From Microvirga massiliensis (lineage in GTDB: Bacteria; Pseudomonadota; Alphaproteobacteria; Rhizobiales; Beijerinckiaceae): a stretch of DNA of 64,000 bases. The DNA lies in the NCBI RefSeq assembly GCF_001006805.1, contig NZ_LN811359.1:158730-222729 (forward strand). The letters run 5' to 3'. Both the position numbers and the translations under genes were made by a program. Shown piece after piece: positions 8,847-17,434 of this stretch. Every line of letters begins with the position of its first letter. Within the stretch, counting starts at the first letter, position 1. A model generated the notes under the pieces. It saw only the letters and a list, made by a program, of their open reading frames with translations. It was not told the DNA's origin and made no database searches.

Positions 8847-10046
8847 ATGGCGGGCCAGGCAGGCTCCATCGGACTGATTGTCTTTGGTCAGGTCGCCGCC
8901 ATGACGCTGTGGTTCTCCGCCACGGCGGCCGCCACGACCTTAGTGGCCGAAGGTGCGCTCTCCGGCCAGCGGGCGGGGCTGCTGACCGGAGCCGTACAAC
9001 TTGGCTTCGTCGCTGGCACGCTCGCCAGCGCGCTCTCGGGTGTAGCCGACCGTTTCGATCCCCGCCGCCTGTTTGCTATCGCAGCACTGTGTGGCGCGGC
9101 CGCCAACCTCGCCCTGCTGGTTACCGGATTCGATAGGCCTGCCACCGTGGCCCTGCGCTTCCTCACAGGCGTCGCGCTGGCAGGAGTGTACCCGATCGGC
9201 ATGAAGATGGCGGCTAGCTGGACGGAGCGAGCGGTGGGGCTGATGATTGGCGTTCTCGTGGGCGCGCTGACCCTCGGATCGTCGCTCCCGTATCTCTTCA
9301 ACGCCGTGGCAGGGCTGGAATGGCGCACGACCATCCTCGCGTCGAGCGCCTGTGCGATCACCGCCGCCGCCATGATCCTGCTCGCCGGCTTGGGTCCCGG
9401 GCATCGGCGTGCACCGTGCTTCCGCGCCTCGGAAGCGCTCATCGCACTGGCGCGCAGACCGATGCTCCTCGCCAATGCGGGCTATCTCGGGCACATGTGG
9501 GAGCTTTACGCCATGTGGGCCTGGGTGGGCGTTTTTCTTGAGTGGGCGCTGACCCGTAGCGCTAGCCCGCTTGCCGCGCAGACCGGCTTGATCACGTTCG
9601 CCGTGATAGCCAGCGGCGCGGTGGGCTGCATCGTCGCCGGGCTCCTCGCCGATCGCTTCGGGCGCACCACCGTGACCATGGCCGCGATGGCTATGAGCGG
9701 CCTCTGCGCCGCCCTGATCGGATTCACGCCGCTGTTGGGTGCCGGCGCAGTTATTTTCGTGGCGCTGGTATGGGGCGTCACGGCCGTGGCCGATTCCGCC
9801 CAGTTCTCTGCCAGCATCGCCGAACTCGCCGAACCGCATCTGGTGGGCACGATGCTGACGATGCAGACCTGCATGGGGTTTCTGCTGACATTCATCGTGA
9901 TCCAGGCGATGCCGGCCATCGTCTCGATTGTGGGATGGAATTTCGCTTTCGCCGTGCTGGCGCTGGGCCCAGCGTTTGGCGTCGCCGCGATGTGGCGTCT
10001 GCGACAGGAACCCGAATCGCTGCGGCTGGCCGCCGGCCGTCGCTAA
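8847..10046 (+). CDS. MFS transporter
   Basis: Integral membrane protein of 399 aa with about 12 hydrophobic segments. Motifs of the major facilitator superfamily appear in both halves: GVADRFDPRRLFAIAAL after the second helix and GLLADRFGRTTVTMAAMAMS in the middle. No substrate signature is recognised. Its place between the binding protein and a second crotonase suggests it exports or imports a pathway compound, for instance an intermediate that would otherwise build up. 28 bases follow the binding-protein stop. Confidence 0.85.
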   Translation: MAGQAGSIGLIVFGQVAAMTLWFSATAAATTLVAEGALSGQRAGLLTGAVQLGFVAGTLASALSGVADRFDPRRLFAIAALCGAAANLALLVTGFDRPATVALRFLTGVALAGVYPIGMKMAASWTERAVGLMIGVLVGALTLGSSLPYLFNAVAGLEWRTTILASSACAITAAAMILLAGLGPGHRRAPCFRASEALIALARRPMLLANAGYLGHMWELYAMWAWVGVFLEWALTRSASPLAAQTGLITFAVIASGAVGCIVAGLLADRFGRTTVTMAAMAMSGLCAALIGFTPLLGAGAVIFVALVWGVTAVADSAQFSASIAELAEPHLVGTMLTMQTCMGFLLTFIVIQAMPAIVSIVGWNFAFAVLALGPAFGVAAMWRLRQEPESLRLAAGRR

Positions 10047-10075
10047 GTCTTGCCCACTGGAGGAAACCGCCCGAA

Positions 10076-10900
10076 ATGAAATGGGATACGCTGATCTACG
10101 ATACGCCCGAGCCCGGTATCGGCGTCCTTACCTTCAATCGTCCCGAACGCGCCAACGCCATGAACCAGCACATGCTGGCCGAACTCGACGAGCTTTGTGC
10201 GATGTTGACGAAGGACGCCTCGCTGCGCGCGGTTGTCGTCACTGGCGCAGGCAAGGTGTTCAGCTCCGGCTTTGACCTCAAGGCACAGGCGGAAGCCATG
10301 CCTCAGGGCGTCGCCGAGTGGACCCCGGTACTGGAGGCGGACTTCAAAGGCATCATGGCGTTCTGGAATCTGCCAGTGCCCACCGTCGCCGCGGTGAACG
10401 GCCCCGCGCTCGCCGGCGGCTTCGAGCTGATGATGGGCTGTGATCTCGCGTTGTCCGTCGAGCATGCGGTGTTTGGCGAGCCCGAACTGAAGTTCGGCGC
10501 CGGCATCGTGGCAATGCTGCTGCCTTGGTACGTCACGCCGAAGATTGCCAAGGGCGTGATCTTCACCGGCGAGGACGCGATTCCGGCGAGACAGGCGCTC
10601 GAATGGGGGCTGATCAACAGGATCGTCGGCTCGGGCGATCTGATGGAGGAAGCGCTCGCGATGGCGAGAAAGCTGGCCCGCATGGATCCGATGGTCATGC
10701 GACGCACCAAGATGGCGCTGCATCGGACCTACGAGCTGATGGGCATGCAAGCCGCGCTGCGCGCTGCGCTCGATATCGACATCATGATCGAGGGCGAGGG
10801 CACCGACCTTAAGCGCGGATTCCTGAAGGTGCTGCGAGAGGAAGGCCTTGGCAAGGCACTCGCTTGGCGCGAGGCCCGCTTCGCCGCAGATGGCAGCTGA
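10076..10900 (+). CDS. Enoyl-CoA hydratase/isomerase (crotonase) family protein 2
   Basis: Second crotonase-fold enzyme, 274 aa, from ATG 10076 with GGAGGA about 12 bases upstream. Oxyanion-hole parts are VFSSGFDLKAQ and VNGPALAGGFELMMGCD. Here the PE-motif glutamate is present (FGEPELKFG), but the second catalytic glutamate is replaced (IAKGVIFTG), the opposite of crotonase 1 in the same operon. The C-terminal helices are normal. It probably handles a different CoA intermediate, but the exact reaction cannot be read. Confidence 0.85.
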   Translation: MKWDTLIYDTPEPGIGVLTFNRPERANAMNQHMLAELDELCAMLTKDASLRAVVVTGAGKVFSSGFDLKAQAEAMPQGVAEWTPVLEADFKGIMAFWNLPVPTVAAVNGPALAGGFELMMGCDLALSVEHAVFGEPELKFGAGIVAMLLPWYVTPKIAKGVIFTGEDAIPARQALEWGLINRIVGSGDLMEEALAMARKLARMDPMVMRRTKMALHRTYELMGMQAALRAALDIDIMIEGEGTDLKRGFLKVLREEGLGKALAWREARFAADGS

Positions 10901-10919
10901 CAGTGGCCCGAATGAGAGC

Positions 10920-12095
10920 ATGAGCCCAAGAATGAATCGTTCCATCCCGCGGCTCTTCACGCCTCTGAGCATCCGTGGTGTCACCGCGCGCAACAGGACC
11001 ATGCTGGCTCCGATGAACCAGCACCGAGCTGTGGATGGCATGGCGGACGACAGGTTGCTGGTACATCTCGGCAAGTTCGCCCTCGGCGGCTTCGGCATCG
11101 TCACGACTGAGGCGACGGCAGTCGAGCGGGACGGACGGATCGCCTATGGAGATTTGGGCATCTGGTCTGATGACCATATCCCCGGTCTCAAGCGCGTGAC
11201 GGCCTTTCTGCGCGACGCCGGGGCGGTGTCCGCCATTCAGCTTAATCATTCAGGACGAAAGGGGTCGTCCCAGCGTCCGTGGCAGGGTTTTGGGCCACTG
11301 AACGAAAGAAACGCGGCGGCGGGCGAACTCGCTTGGCCGCTGGTCTCTCCAACTGCGGAACCGCTGGGCGAAGGCCACGTCGTCCCGTGCGCGCTCGACA
11401 CGGCCGGCATCTGCTCGATCGTCGCAAGCTTTGCCAACGCCGCCGCGCGTGCCGACGCGGCCGGCTTCGATATCGTGGAAATCCACGGAGGTCACGGCTA
11501 CCTCATCGCGAGTTTCCTTTCACCGACCGTGAACACTCGCGACGATGCCTATGGCGGTGATCTGGCCGGGCGCATGCGCTTCGCGCTGGGGGTCGCGGCA
11601 GCAGTGCGGGCACGATGGCCAGCGCACAAGCCGCTCTTCTTCCGCATCTCGAGCGTCGACGGGCATCCCCAAGGATGGACGATTGATGACTCGATCGTAT
11701 TCGCCAAGGCGCTGAAGGAGACTGGCGTCGATCTGGTAGACTGTTCGTCCGGCGGGTTGCGACAGTCAACGGCACTCGAAAACGCCCAGCGCCTGCCCGG
11801 CTATCAGGTCCCTTATGCCGCCGCGATCAGGCGGGAGGCCGATATCGCCACGGGCGCCGTCGGCCTGATCCTCAAGCCCCATCAGGCGGAGGACATCCTT
11901 GCACAGGGGCACGCCGACCTCATCATTCTCGGTCGGCAGGCGCTCTATGATCCATACTGGCCTCTGCATGCCGCCCAGGCTCTCGGAATCGACCCTGAGT
12001 TCGAGACTTGGGATGAGTCTGCCGGATGGTGGCTGGCGCGCCGGCGGAAGGGCCTGGAGGCGATCGGCCTGGACGGCACCGGAGAGGAAATTTAA
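10920..12095 (+). CDS. NADH:flavin oxidoreductase / old yellow enzyme family
   Basis: FMN-dependent TIM-barrel enzyme, 391 aa. The N-terminus IPRLFTPLSIRGVTARNR, then AIQLNHSGRKG, the active-site region FDIVEIHGGHGYLIASFLSP with NTRDDAYGGDLAGRMRF, and a late GRQALYDPYWPLHAAQALG are all characteristic. Only the barrel is present; the Fe-S/FAD part of FadH-type 2,4-dienoyl-CoA reductase is missing, so it takes electrons directly from NAD(P)H. Likely role: reduction of an activated C=C bond of a pathway intermediate. The start could also be ATG 10932 or 10890. Confidence 0.88.
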   Translation: MSPRMNRSIPRLFTPLSIRGVTARNRTMLAPMNQHRAVDGMADDRLLVHLGKFALGGFGIVTTEATAVERDGRIAYGDLGIWSDDHIPGLKRVTAFLRDAGAVSAIQLNHSGRKGSSQRPWQGFGPLNERNAAAGELAWPLVSPTAEPLGEGHVVPCALDTAGICSIVASFANAAARADAAGFDIVEIHGGHGYLIASFLSPTVNTRDDAYGGDLAGRMRFALGVAAAVRARWPAHKPLFFRISSVDGHPQGWTIDDSIVFAKALKETGVDLVDCSSGGLRQSTALENAQRLPGYQVPYAAAIRREADIATGAVGLILKPHQAEDILAQGHADLIILGRQALYDPYWPLHAAQALGIDPEFETWDESAGWWLARRRKGLEAIGLDGTGEEI

Positions 12096-12150
12096 CCGGC
12101 GGCACTGCGGCCGGGGCACGATGTCAACCTCCAGCGGGGAAGGAAAGACC

Positions 12151-13134
12151 ATGTTCAAGGCGATCCTTGTCAACAATAATGATGAGACTGGCTATTCCGC
12201 GACCATCACCGAACTTGATGAGCAAGCGCTGCCGGACGGCGACGTCACGGTGGACGTTGAATGGTCGACCCTCAACTACAAGGACGCGCTCGCGCTTACG
12301 GGCAAGGGCCGGGCGGTGCGCCGCTTTCCCATGGTGCCGGGCATTGATTTCGCGGGGACGGTGCGCGACTCGCATCATCCTGGTTTCAAGCCAGGCGACA
12401 AGGTCGTCTACACCGGCTTCGGGCTAGGGGAAACCGAGTGGGGCGGATATTCCGGCCGCGTACGCGTCAGCGGCGACCGGACGGTTCCTCTCCCTGAGGG
12501 ACTTTCCACACGCGACACGATGGCGATCGGGACCGCAGGCTTCACAGCCATGCTGTGCGTCCTGGCGCTTGAACGTCACGGAGTGAGGCCCGGCGACGGA
12601 GAGGTTTTGGTGACCGGTGCGACGGGGGGCGTCGGCAGCATCGCGGTCAGGTTGCTCGCCGGCCGAGGATACCGGGTGGTCGCTTCGACCGGAAAGTCGG
12701 CAGAAGAGGGTTACTTGCGGGAACTCGGCGCGAGCGAGATCATCGATCGGAAGGAACTGTCGACGCCAGGCAAGCCGCTCGCGAAGGAACGCTGGGCCGG
12801 CGCGGTCGATGTGGCCGGCGGCGTAACGCTGGCCAATGTCTGTGCGTCGACCCGATATCTCGGGGTCATCACGACCTGCGGTCTCGCTGAGAGCATGGAC
12901 TTTCCGGCTACCGTCGCGCCGTTCATCCTGCGCGGCGTGACCCTCGTGGGCATCGACAGCGGCTTTTGCCCGATGCCGCTGCGAATGGAGGCATGGACGG
13001 CGCTCGCAAAGGAACTCGATCCAGCGGTGCTCGGCCTCATCACGCGCGAGATCGGCCTGGGCGACGTGATCTCTATGGCTCCGGACGTGCTTGCCGGCAC
13101 CGTGCGCGGGCGAACCGTGGTGCGGGTGGCCTGA
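12151..13134 (+). CDS. acuI: Acrylyl-CoA reductase (AcuI/YhdH) family MDR oxidoreductase
   Basis: Zinc-independent medium-chain reductase, 327 aa. STLNYKDALALTGKG, VPGIDFAGTVRDS and the nucleotide motif GATGGVGS at residues 156-163 identify the YhdH/AcuI group, which reduces acrylyl-CoA to propionyl-CoA with NADPH. GGGGAAGGAAAG precedes ATG 12151. As the last gene of the operon it suggests that the pathway yields an acrylyl-CoA-like unsaturated thioester. Activity on a related enoyl compound cannot be excluded. Confidence 0.85.
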   Translation: MFKAILVNNNDETGYSATITELDEQALPDGDVTVDVEWSTLNYKDALALTGKGRAVRRFPMVPGIDFAGTVRDSHHPGFKPGDKVVYTGFGLGETEWGGYSGRVRVSGDRTVPLPEGLSTRDTMAIGTAGFTAMLCVLALERHGVRPGDGEVLVTGATGGVGSIAVRLLAGRGYRVVASTGKSAEEGYLRELGASEIIDRKELSTPGKPLAKERWAGAVDVAGGVTLANVCASTRYLGVITTCGLAESMDFPATVAPFILRGVTLVGIDSGFCPMPLRMEAWTALAKELDPAVLGLITREIGLGDVISMAPDVLAGTVRGRTVVRVA

Positions 13135-13324
13135 CCGGCACCCGACCGTTCCCGCGCAGCATCCTCGGGCAGACTGCGGCGACCGGTGCTCATCAAGCAG
13201 CCTTCACCTGAACGCTGAGGCTTATCGCCAGTCGAAAACACTTGGGTCGGCTCAGGTTCTGAAATGTTCGGACGTAGTTCTCATGAAGCATAACATCGCT
13301 CGACCTGTCCTTGTTGCTCTTGCA

Positions 13325-15748
13325 CTAACGTTGATCGTCGTCCCAAATTGCGCGCGCGTTTACGGCCGATGATCCTGTCCTCCCCGCGACATCCTTTTCT
13401 CTCGCGGATCTCATAGCCTGCCACACTCGAAAGGGACTTGCAGGCGGATCGAAGTCGTAGATGCCGAAACCAGCCAATGCATCGTTGACGGCATTCATGA
13501 CCGCCGGCAGAGAGCCGACGGTTCCCGCCTCACCTGCGCCCTTGATCCCGAAGGGGTTGGTCGTCGCGAGCACCTCGTTGGCTTCTACGACGAGTGAGGG
13601 AAGATCGTCGCACCTCGGCATGTAGTAGTCCAGGAACGAAGCCGTCAATGGCTGCCCGGTGTCGGCATCGTGAACGATTTCCTCACAGAGCGCTTGCCCG
13701 GCACCTTGTGCGATCCCGCCGTGCATCTGCCCCTTGACGAGAGCCGGGTTCACGACACGACCGACATCGTCGATAACCCAATAGCCCACCAGCCTCGTGC
13801 GGCCAGTTTCGGGATCGATCTCCACCTCGGCAACATGGCAGCCGTTAGGGAAAGTCGGTGCCGAGGGTACGACGGTGGCGGATTCCGCAAAGCCGGCCTC
13901 GATGCCCTTCGGCAGGCGTTCCGGGGAGAATGCAGCCCGCGCGACATCGATCAGAGAGACAGAACGGTCTGTACCGGAGACCACGAAGCGACCGTCTTGA
14001 AACTCCACGTCATCGGACGAAACTTCGAGCATGTGGGCAGCAATCGTCTTGCCGCGGGCTACGATCTTCTCCGCGGCCTTGTGGAGCGAGGCGGCGACCA
14101 CGCTCGTTGAACGCGATCCGACGGTCCCTCGCCCATGCGGGACCTGATCCGTGTCGCCAAAGGTGACGCGCACACTCTCCTCGGCGACGCCAAGCAGGTC
14201 GCACGCGATCTGGCGGAAGGTGGTCTCATGTCCCTGTCCCTGCGCGTGGGTGCCCGTGAATAGGGTAACACCTCCGCCGGGATCGAACCGAATCTCAGCA
14301 TACTCCTCAGCAGGTTGCGTTACCGGGCCTCCGGCAATCTCGATCACACTCGCGAGCCCGATCCCGCGTAGCAGACCGCGCTTCGATGCCTCGAGCCGGC
14401 GCGTCTCGAAGTTGGCCCAATCGGACAGGAGAAGCGCACGATCCATGTTCTCCTCGAAGGCGCCACTATCGTAGGTGTAGATCAACCCCGTACGAAACGG
14501 CATGGCCGACGGAGGTATCATATTTCGTCGTCGCAGCTCGATCCGGTCGATGCCGATTTGTACCGCCGCGACGTCGATCACGCGCTCGATGGCATAGGAA
14601 GCTTCAGGGCGACCGGCCCCTCGGTACGGGGAGGTCGGGTTCGTATTCGAAAAGATTCCCGTGACCGATGCGTGGATGAAAGGCGTCGTATATGTCCCGG
14701 CAAGACCTCCGAGATTGTTGGTAGGAGAGTGCGTGCCGTAGGAGTTGAGATAAGCCCCAAGATTCGCGACGGTGCGGATGCGCAGTGCCAGGAAGCGCCC
14801 GCCGGCATCGAGCGCGAGTTCAACGGTCGAGGCATTGTCGCGTGCTTGGTGATCGGCGAGGAAGGCTTCACTTCGATCCGACTGCCAGCGCACCGGCCTC
14901 CCGACCTTGCGTGCCGCCCAGAGCACAAGGATCATTTCGGGGTAGACTCCCTCCTTCATGCCGAACGCTCCGCCACAGTCGTAGGCGACAACGCGTAGGT
15001 CCGCTTCCGCCACGCCGAGAATACGAGCAATGTCGGTCCTGAGACTGTGGGGTGATTGGAGCCCGGCGAAGAGGGTGTATCGACCACTGCCGGAATCGTA
15101 GAGGCCGATGGCATTGCGGGCCTCCAGCGGGTTTGCGCTCACGCGCGAGATATCGAACTCGAGGCGCGCCACGTGTGCGGCCCTGGAAAAGGCTGCATCG
15201 ACCCCCGCCCTGTCACCAAGCTCGTACACAAAGCAAATGTTGTTCGGAGCTTCATCCCACACTGGAGGCGTGCCAGGCTTGGAGGCCTGACGCGTGCGGG
15301 TCACCGCTGGCAACGGTTCGTAGTCGACCACGATGCACTCGGCCGCATCCTTTGCAGCGGGCAGGCTGGTTGCGACGACAGCCGCTACAGCATCGCCAAC
15401 ATGGTGCACGGCATTGACTGCGAGAGCCCGATAGGGAGGAGCAACATGCGGGGAGCCGTCGGGTAGATGGCGTTGGACGCGCGAGGGAATGACACCCAGA
15501 CGATCGCGTATGCAGTCCTCTCCGGTCAGGACGGCCAACACCCCGGGGGTTTTGCGAGCCGCCTCCACGTCGATACTGCGGATTCGCGCAGCCGCGTGAG
15601 GTGAGCGTAAGACGTATAGAAACGCCTCGCCGGAAAACGCGAGGTCGTCGGTAAAGCGTCCCTGTCCTCGGACAAGGCGAAAATCCTCGCTACGCGCAAT
15701 GGAGCGTCCGATCTTCAGTTCGCGCACGTATGGCCCCCACATCAGCAT
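13325..15748 (-). CDS. Molybdenum hydroxylase large subunit (CoxL/xanthine dehydrogenase family), orphan
   Basis: Molybdopterin-cytosine-dinucleotide type catalytic subunit, 807 aa. Domains in order: aldehyde oxidase a/b hammerhead (about 15-140), first Mo-binding domain with CGGAFG at 258-263, substrate loop YRGAGR at 375-380, and second Mo-binding domain ending with GIKGAGEAGTVG, whose glutamate (about residue 735) is the catalytic base. The YRGAGR loop lacks the cysteine of true CO dehydrogenase (AYRCSFR), so it is a CoxL-like hydroxylase of unknown substrate. No 2Fe-2S or FAD subunit gene lies anywhere in the window, so electron partners must come from elsewhere. About 28 residues after RSAREKD look like a non-conserved tail. 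It follows an XRE-cupin regulator by 67 bases. Confidence 0.88.
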   Translation of the reverse strand: MLMWGPYVRELKIGRSIARSEDFRLVRGQGRFTDDLAFSGEAFLYVLRSPHAAARIRSIDVEAARKTPGVLAVLTGEDCIRDRLGVIPSRVQRHLPDGSPHVAPPYRALAVNAVHHVGDAVAAVVATSLPAAKDAAECIVVDYEPLPAVTRTRQASKPGTPPVWDEAPNNICFVYELGDRAGVDAAFSRAAHVARLEFDISRVSANPLEARNAIGLYDSGSGRYTLFAGLQSPHSLRTDIARILGVAEADLRVVAYDCGGAFGMKEGVYPEMILVLWAARKVGRPVRWQSDRSEAFLADHQARDNASTVELALDAGGRFLALRIRTVANLGAYLNSYGTHSPTNNLGGLAGTYTTPFIHASVTGIFSNTNPTSPYRGAGRPEASYAIERVIDVAAVQIGIDRIELRRRNMIPPSAMPFRTGLIYTYDSGAFEENMDRALLLSDWANFETRRLEASKRGLLRGIGLASVIEIAGGPVTQPAEEYAEIRFDPGGGVTLFTGTHAQGQGHETTFRQIACDLLGVAEESVRVTFGDTDQVPHGRGTVGSRSTSVVAASLHKAAEKIVARGKTIAAHMLEVSSDDVEFQDGRFVVSGTDRSVSLIDVARAAFSPERLPKGIEAGFAESATVVPSAPTFPNGCHVAEVEIDPETGRTRLVGYWVIDDVGRVVNPALVKGQMHGGIAQGAGQALCEEIVHDADTGQPLTASFLDYYMPRCDDLPSLVVEANEVLATTNPFGIKGAGEAGTVGSLPAVMNAVNDALAGFGIYDFDPPASPFRVWQAMRSAREKDVAGRTGSSAVNARAIWDDDQR

Positions 15749-15815
15749 CCGGCCGGCTCTGCCTAACCGGACCGAGTTCTTCCAATGGCGCGCCGGTCCG
15801 TGGTGGGACCTTACA

Positions 15816-16541
15816 CTAGCCGACCTCCGGCACGCCGGTGCAAACCCACAAAACCACCGCGTCCTTCTTACTTACCGAGATGATCGCATGGCCCATCTTG
15901 CTGTCGAAGTAGATGGAATCGCCGACCATCAGGACTACCGGCGAATAGAATTCCGTGAAGACCTTGATGCTTCCGGACAGGACGAACAGCACTTCCTCGC
16001 CCTCGTGCCGGATCCAGTCGCCAAACGCCTCAAACTCGCGTGCTTTGATCCTCGTGCGGAAGGGAAGGAGTTTCTTATGCGCGAGGTCTGTCGCAATCAG
16101 TTCGTGCACATAGGTCTCGGTCTCGTGTAACCTGCCCTCGCCGCGGCGCGTCACGCTCCGACGTCCGAAGGGCGCGGCAGTCTGGCGAGTGTCGAACAAC
16201 TCCACCAGATCGAGGTTCATTCCCACGGAAATCTTGTAGAGGATGTCGAAGGTTGGCGACATCGCACCGTTCTCGATCTTCGAAAGCGTTGAGCGCGAGA
16301 CCCCCGTGTGATGGCTGGCTTCCTCCAGTGTCCAATTGCGTGCGGCGCGCATGCTCCTCAGGCGCATGGCGAGATTGGGGCGCCCGCTTCCATCGGTCTG
16401 CGGACGGGGAGAACGGCCAAGTGCTTCAGGCGACTCCGGTCCCGCTTCGTCCGGACTGGAACCGGTCATGCGGCGTCTGCCGCGTTTCGTGCCCTGGGGT
16501 TCTGTTACCCGCCGGCGTGGCTTGGATGAGGTCGGCAGCAC
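15816..16541 (-). CDS. XRE-family regulator with C-terminal cupin domain 1
   Basis: Transcription factor of up to 241 aa. The helix-turn-helix is LRSMRAARNWTLEEASHHTG with VSRSTLSKIENGAMSPT; the C-terminal part is a cupin barrel (WIRHEGEEVLFVLSGSIKVF, VGDSIYFDSKMGHAI). The first 55 residues are low-complexity, rich in Arg, Pro and Ser, so ATG 16469 is a plausible later start. It lies between the NMT1-type ABC genes and the Mo-hydroxylase, all on the minus strand, and may control either. Its architecture matches the second XRE-cupin gene at 21258-21926. Confidence 0.87.
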   Translation of the reverse strand: MLPTSSKPRRRVTEPQGTKRGRRRMTGSSPDEAGPESPEALGRSPRPQTDGSGRPNLAMRLRSMRAARNWTLEEASHHTGVSRSTLSKIENGAMSPTFDILYKISVGMNLDLVELFDTRQTAAPFGRRSVTRRGEGRLHETETYVHELIATDLAHKKLLPFRTRIKAREFEAFGDWIRHEGEEVLFVLSGSIKVFTEFYSPVVLMVGDSIYFDSKMGHAIISVSKKDAVVLWVCTGVPEVG

Positions 16542-16636
16542 CTTGAAGAAGCCTCGTTCTCTGCGGTTTGCTCTTTCCGTCCTTGATTAAAGACCAGCCA
16601 ATGGCATCTCTTCCTCGGCTCTGAGGATCGACCGCC

Positions 16637-17434
16637 CTACAGACTCGCGCCTCCAGCCGGTGCAACGCCACGCTGAGAGACGTGCCACGGCACGACAAGC
16701 CGCTCGACCAAGTCGACGATATAGAACAGCACGGTGCCAATGATCCCGAGCAGGAGAATCGCAGCGAACACCCGCGGGGTATCGAACATGCCCTGAGCGA
16801 GCAGGATCACGTGACCGAGCCCTTGGTCGCCAGCCACGAATTCACCGACGAGCGCGCCGACCAGCGCAAACGAGATCGCAACCTTCATGCCCGCGAAAAG
16901 GCTTGGCAATGCATTGGGGAAACGAATCTTGGTCAAGATCTGCCAGGTTGAGGCGCGCGCCGCTTTTGCAAGGTTCAGGGCATCAGGATCAACCGAGCGA
17001 AGTCCCAGAACAGTGTCGATAACGACGGGAAAGATGGCGATCATCAGCGACACGGCCACTTTGGGCGCAACCCCGCTGCCAAGCCAGATGACGAAGAGTG
17101 GGGCAAGTGCCACCTTCGGTACGCTGTTCATCGCAACGAGGATGGTGAACAGCGTCTTCTCGAGCAGCGACGAGTACACGGTCGCCACTGCGATCAGGAC
17201 GCCGAGGGCTACGGCGAGCCCGAAGCCCGCGAGCGTCGTCATCACGGTGTAGCCGCTGCTGGTAAGGAAGAAGCCCGGATAGGCCGCGATCTCTGCAATC
17301 ACTGCCGAGGGCGCAGGCAGGATGAAGGAGCGCACACCTGTCAGCCTTACGCCCACTTCCCATAGCACGATCAGAACGGCCAGGACCGCGGCGACGGACC
17401 CGCCGCCGCGCATTCCGGGAATTACGTGGCGCAC
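16637..17434 (-). CDS. ABC permease, SsuC/TauC/ThiX type
   Basis: Inner-membrane permease of 265 aa. FILPAPSAVIAEIAAYPGFF near the N-terminus and the coupling loop LNLAKAARASTWQILTKIRF with PNALPSLFAGMKVA are typical of nitrate/taurine/HMP-type permeases. The start is GTG 17434, with GGAGGAAG 4 bases before it, overlapping the ATPase gene by 13 bases. A longer frame upstream is Arg-rich and unlike a permease. Works with the ATPase and binding protein just upstream. Confidence 0.88.
   Translation of the reverse strand: MRHVIPGMRGGGSVAAVLAVLIVLWEVGVRLTGVRSFILPAPSAVIAEIAAYPGFFLTSSGYTVMTTLAGFGLAVALGVLIAVATVYSSLLEKTLFTILVAMNSVPKVALAPLFVIWLGSGVAPKVAVSLMIAIFPVVIDTVLGLRSVDPDALNLAKAARASTWQILTKIRFPNALPSLFAGMKVAISFALVGALVGEFVAGDQGLGHVILLAQGMFDTPRVFAAILLLGIIGTVLFYIVDLVERLVVPWHVSQRGVAPAGGASL

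Noticed and set aside
13283..13372. Plus-strand frame of 29 codons that looks like a signal peptide (MKHNIARPVLVALALTLIVV)
   Set aside because: It stops at once after the leader-like part and overlaps the end of the Mo-hydroxylase gene. It may be the start of a lost secreted protein but cannot be supported as a gene.
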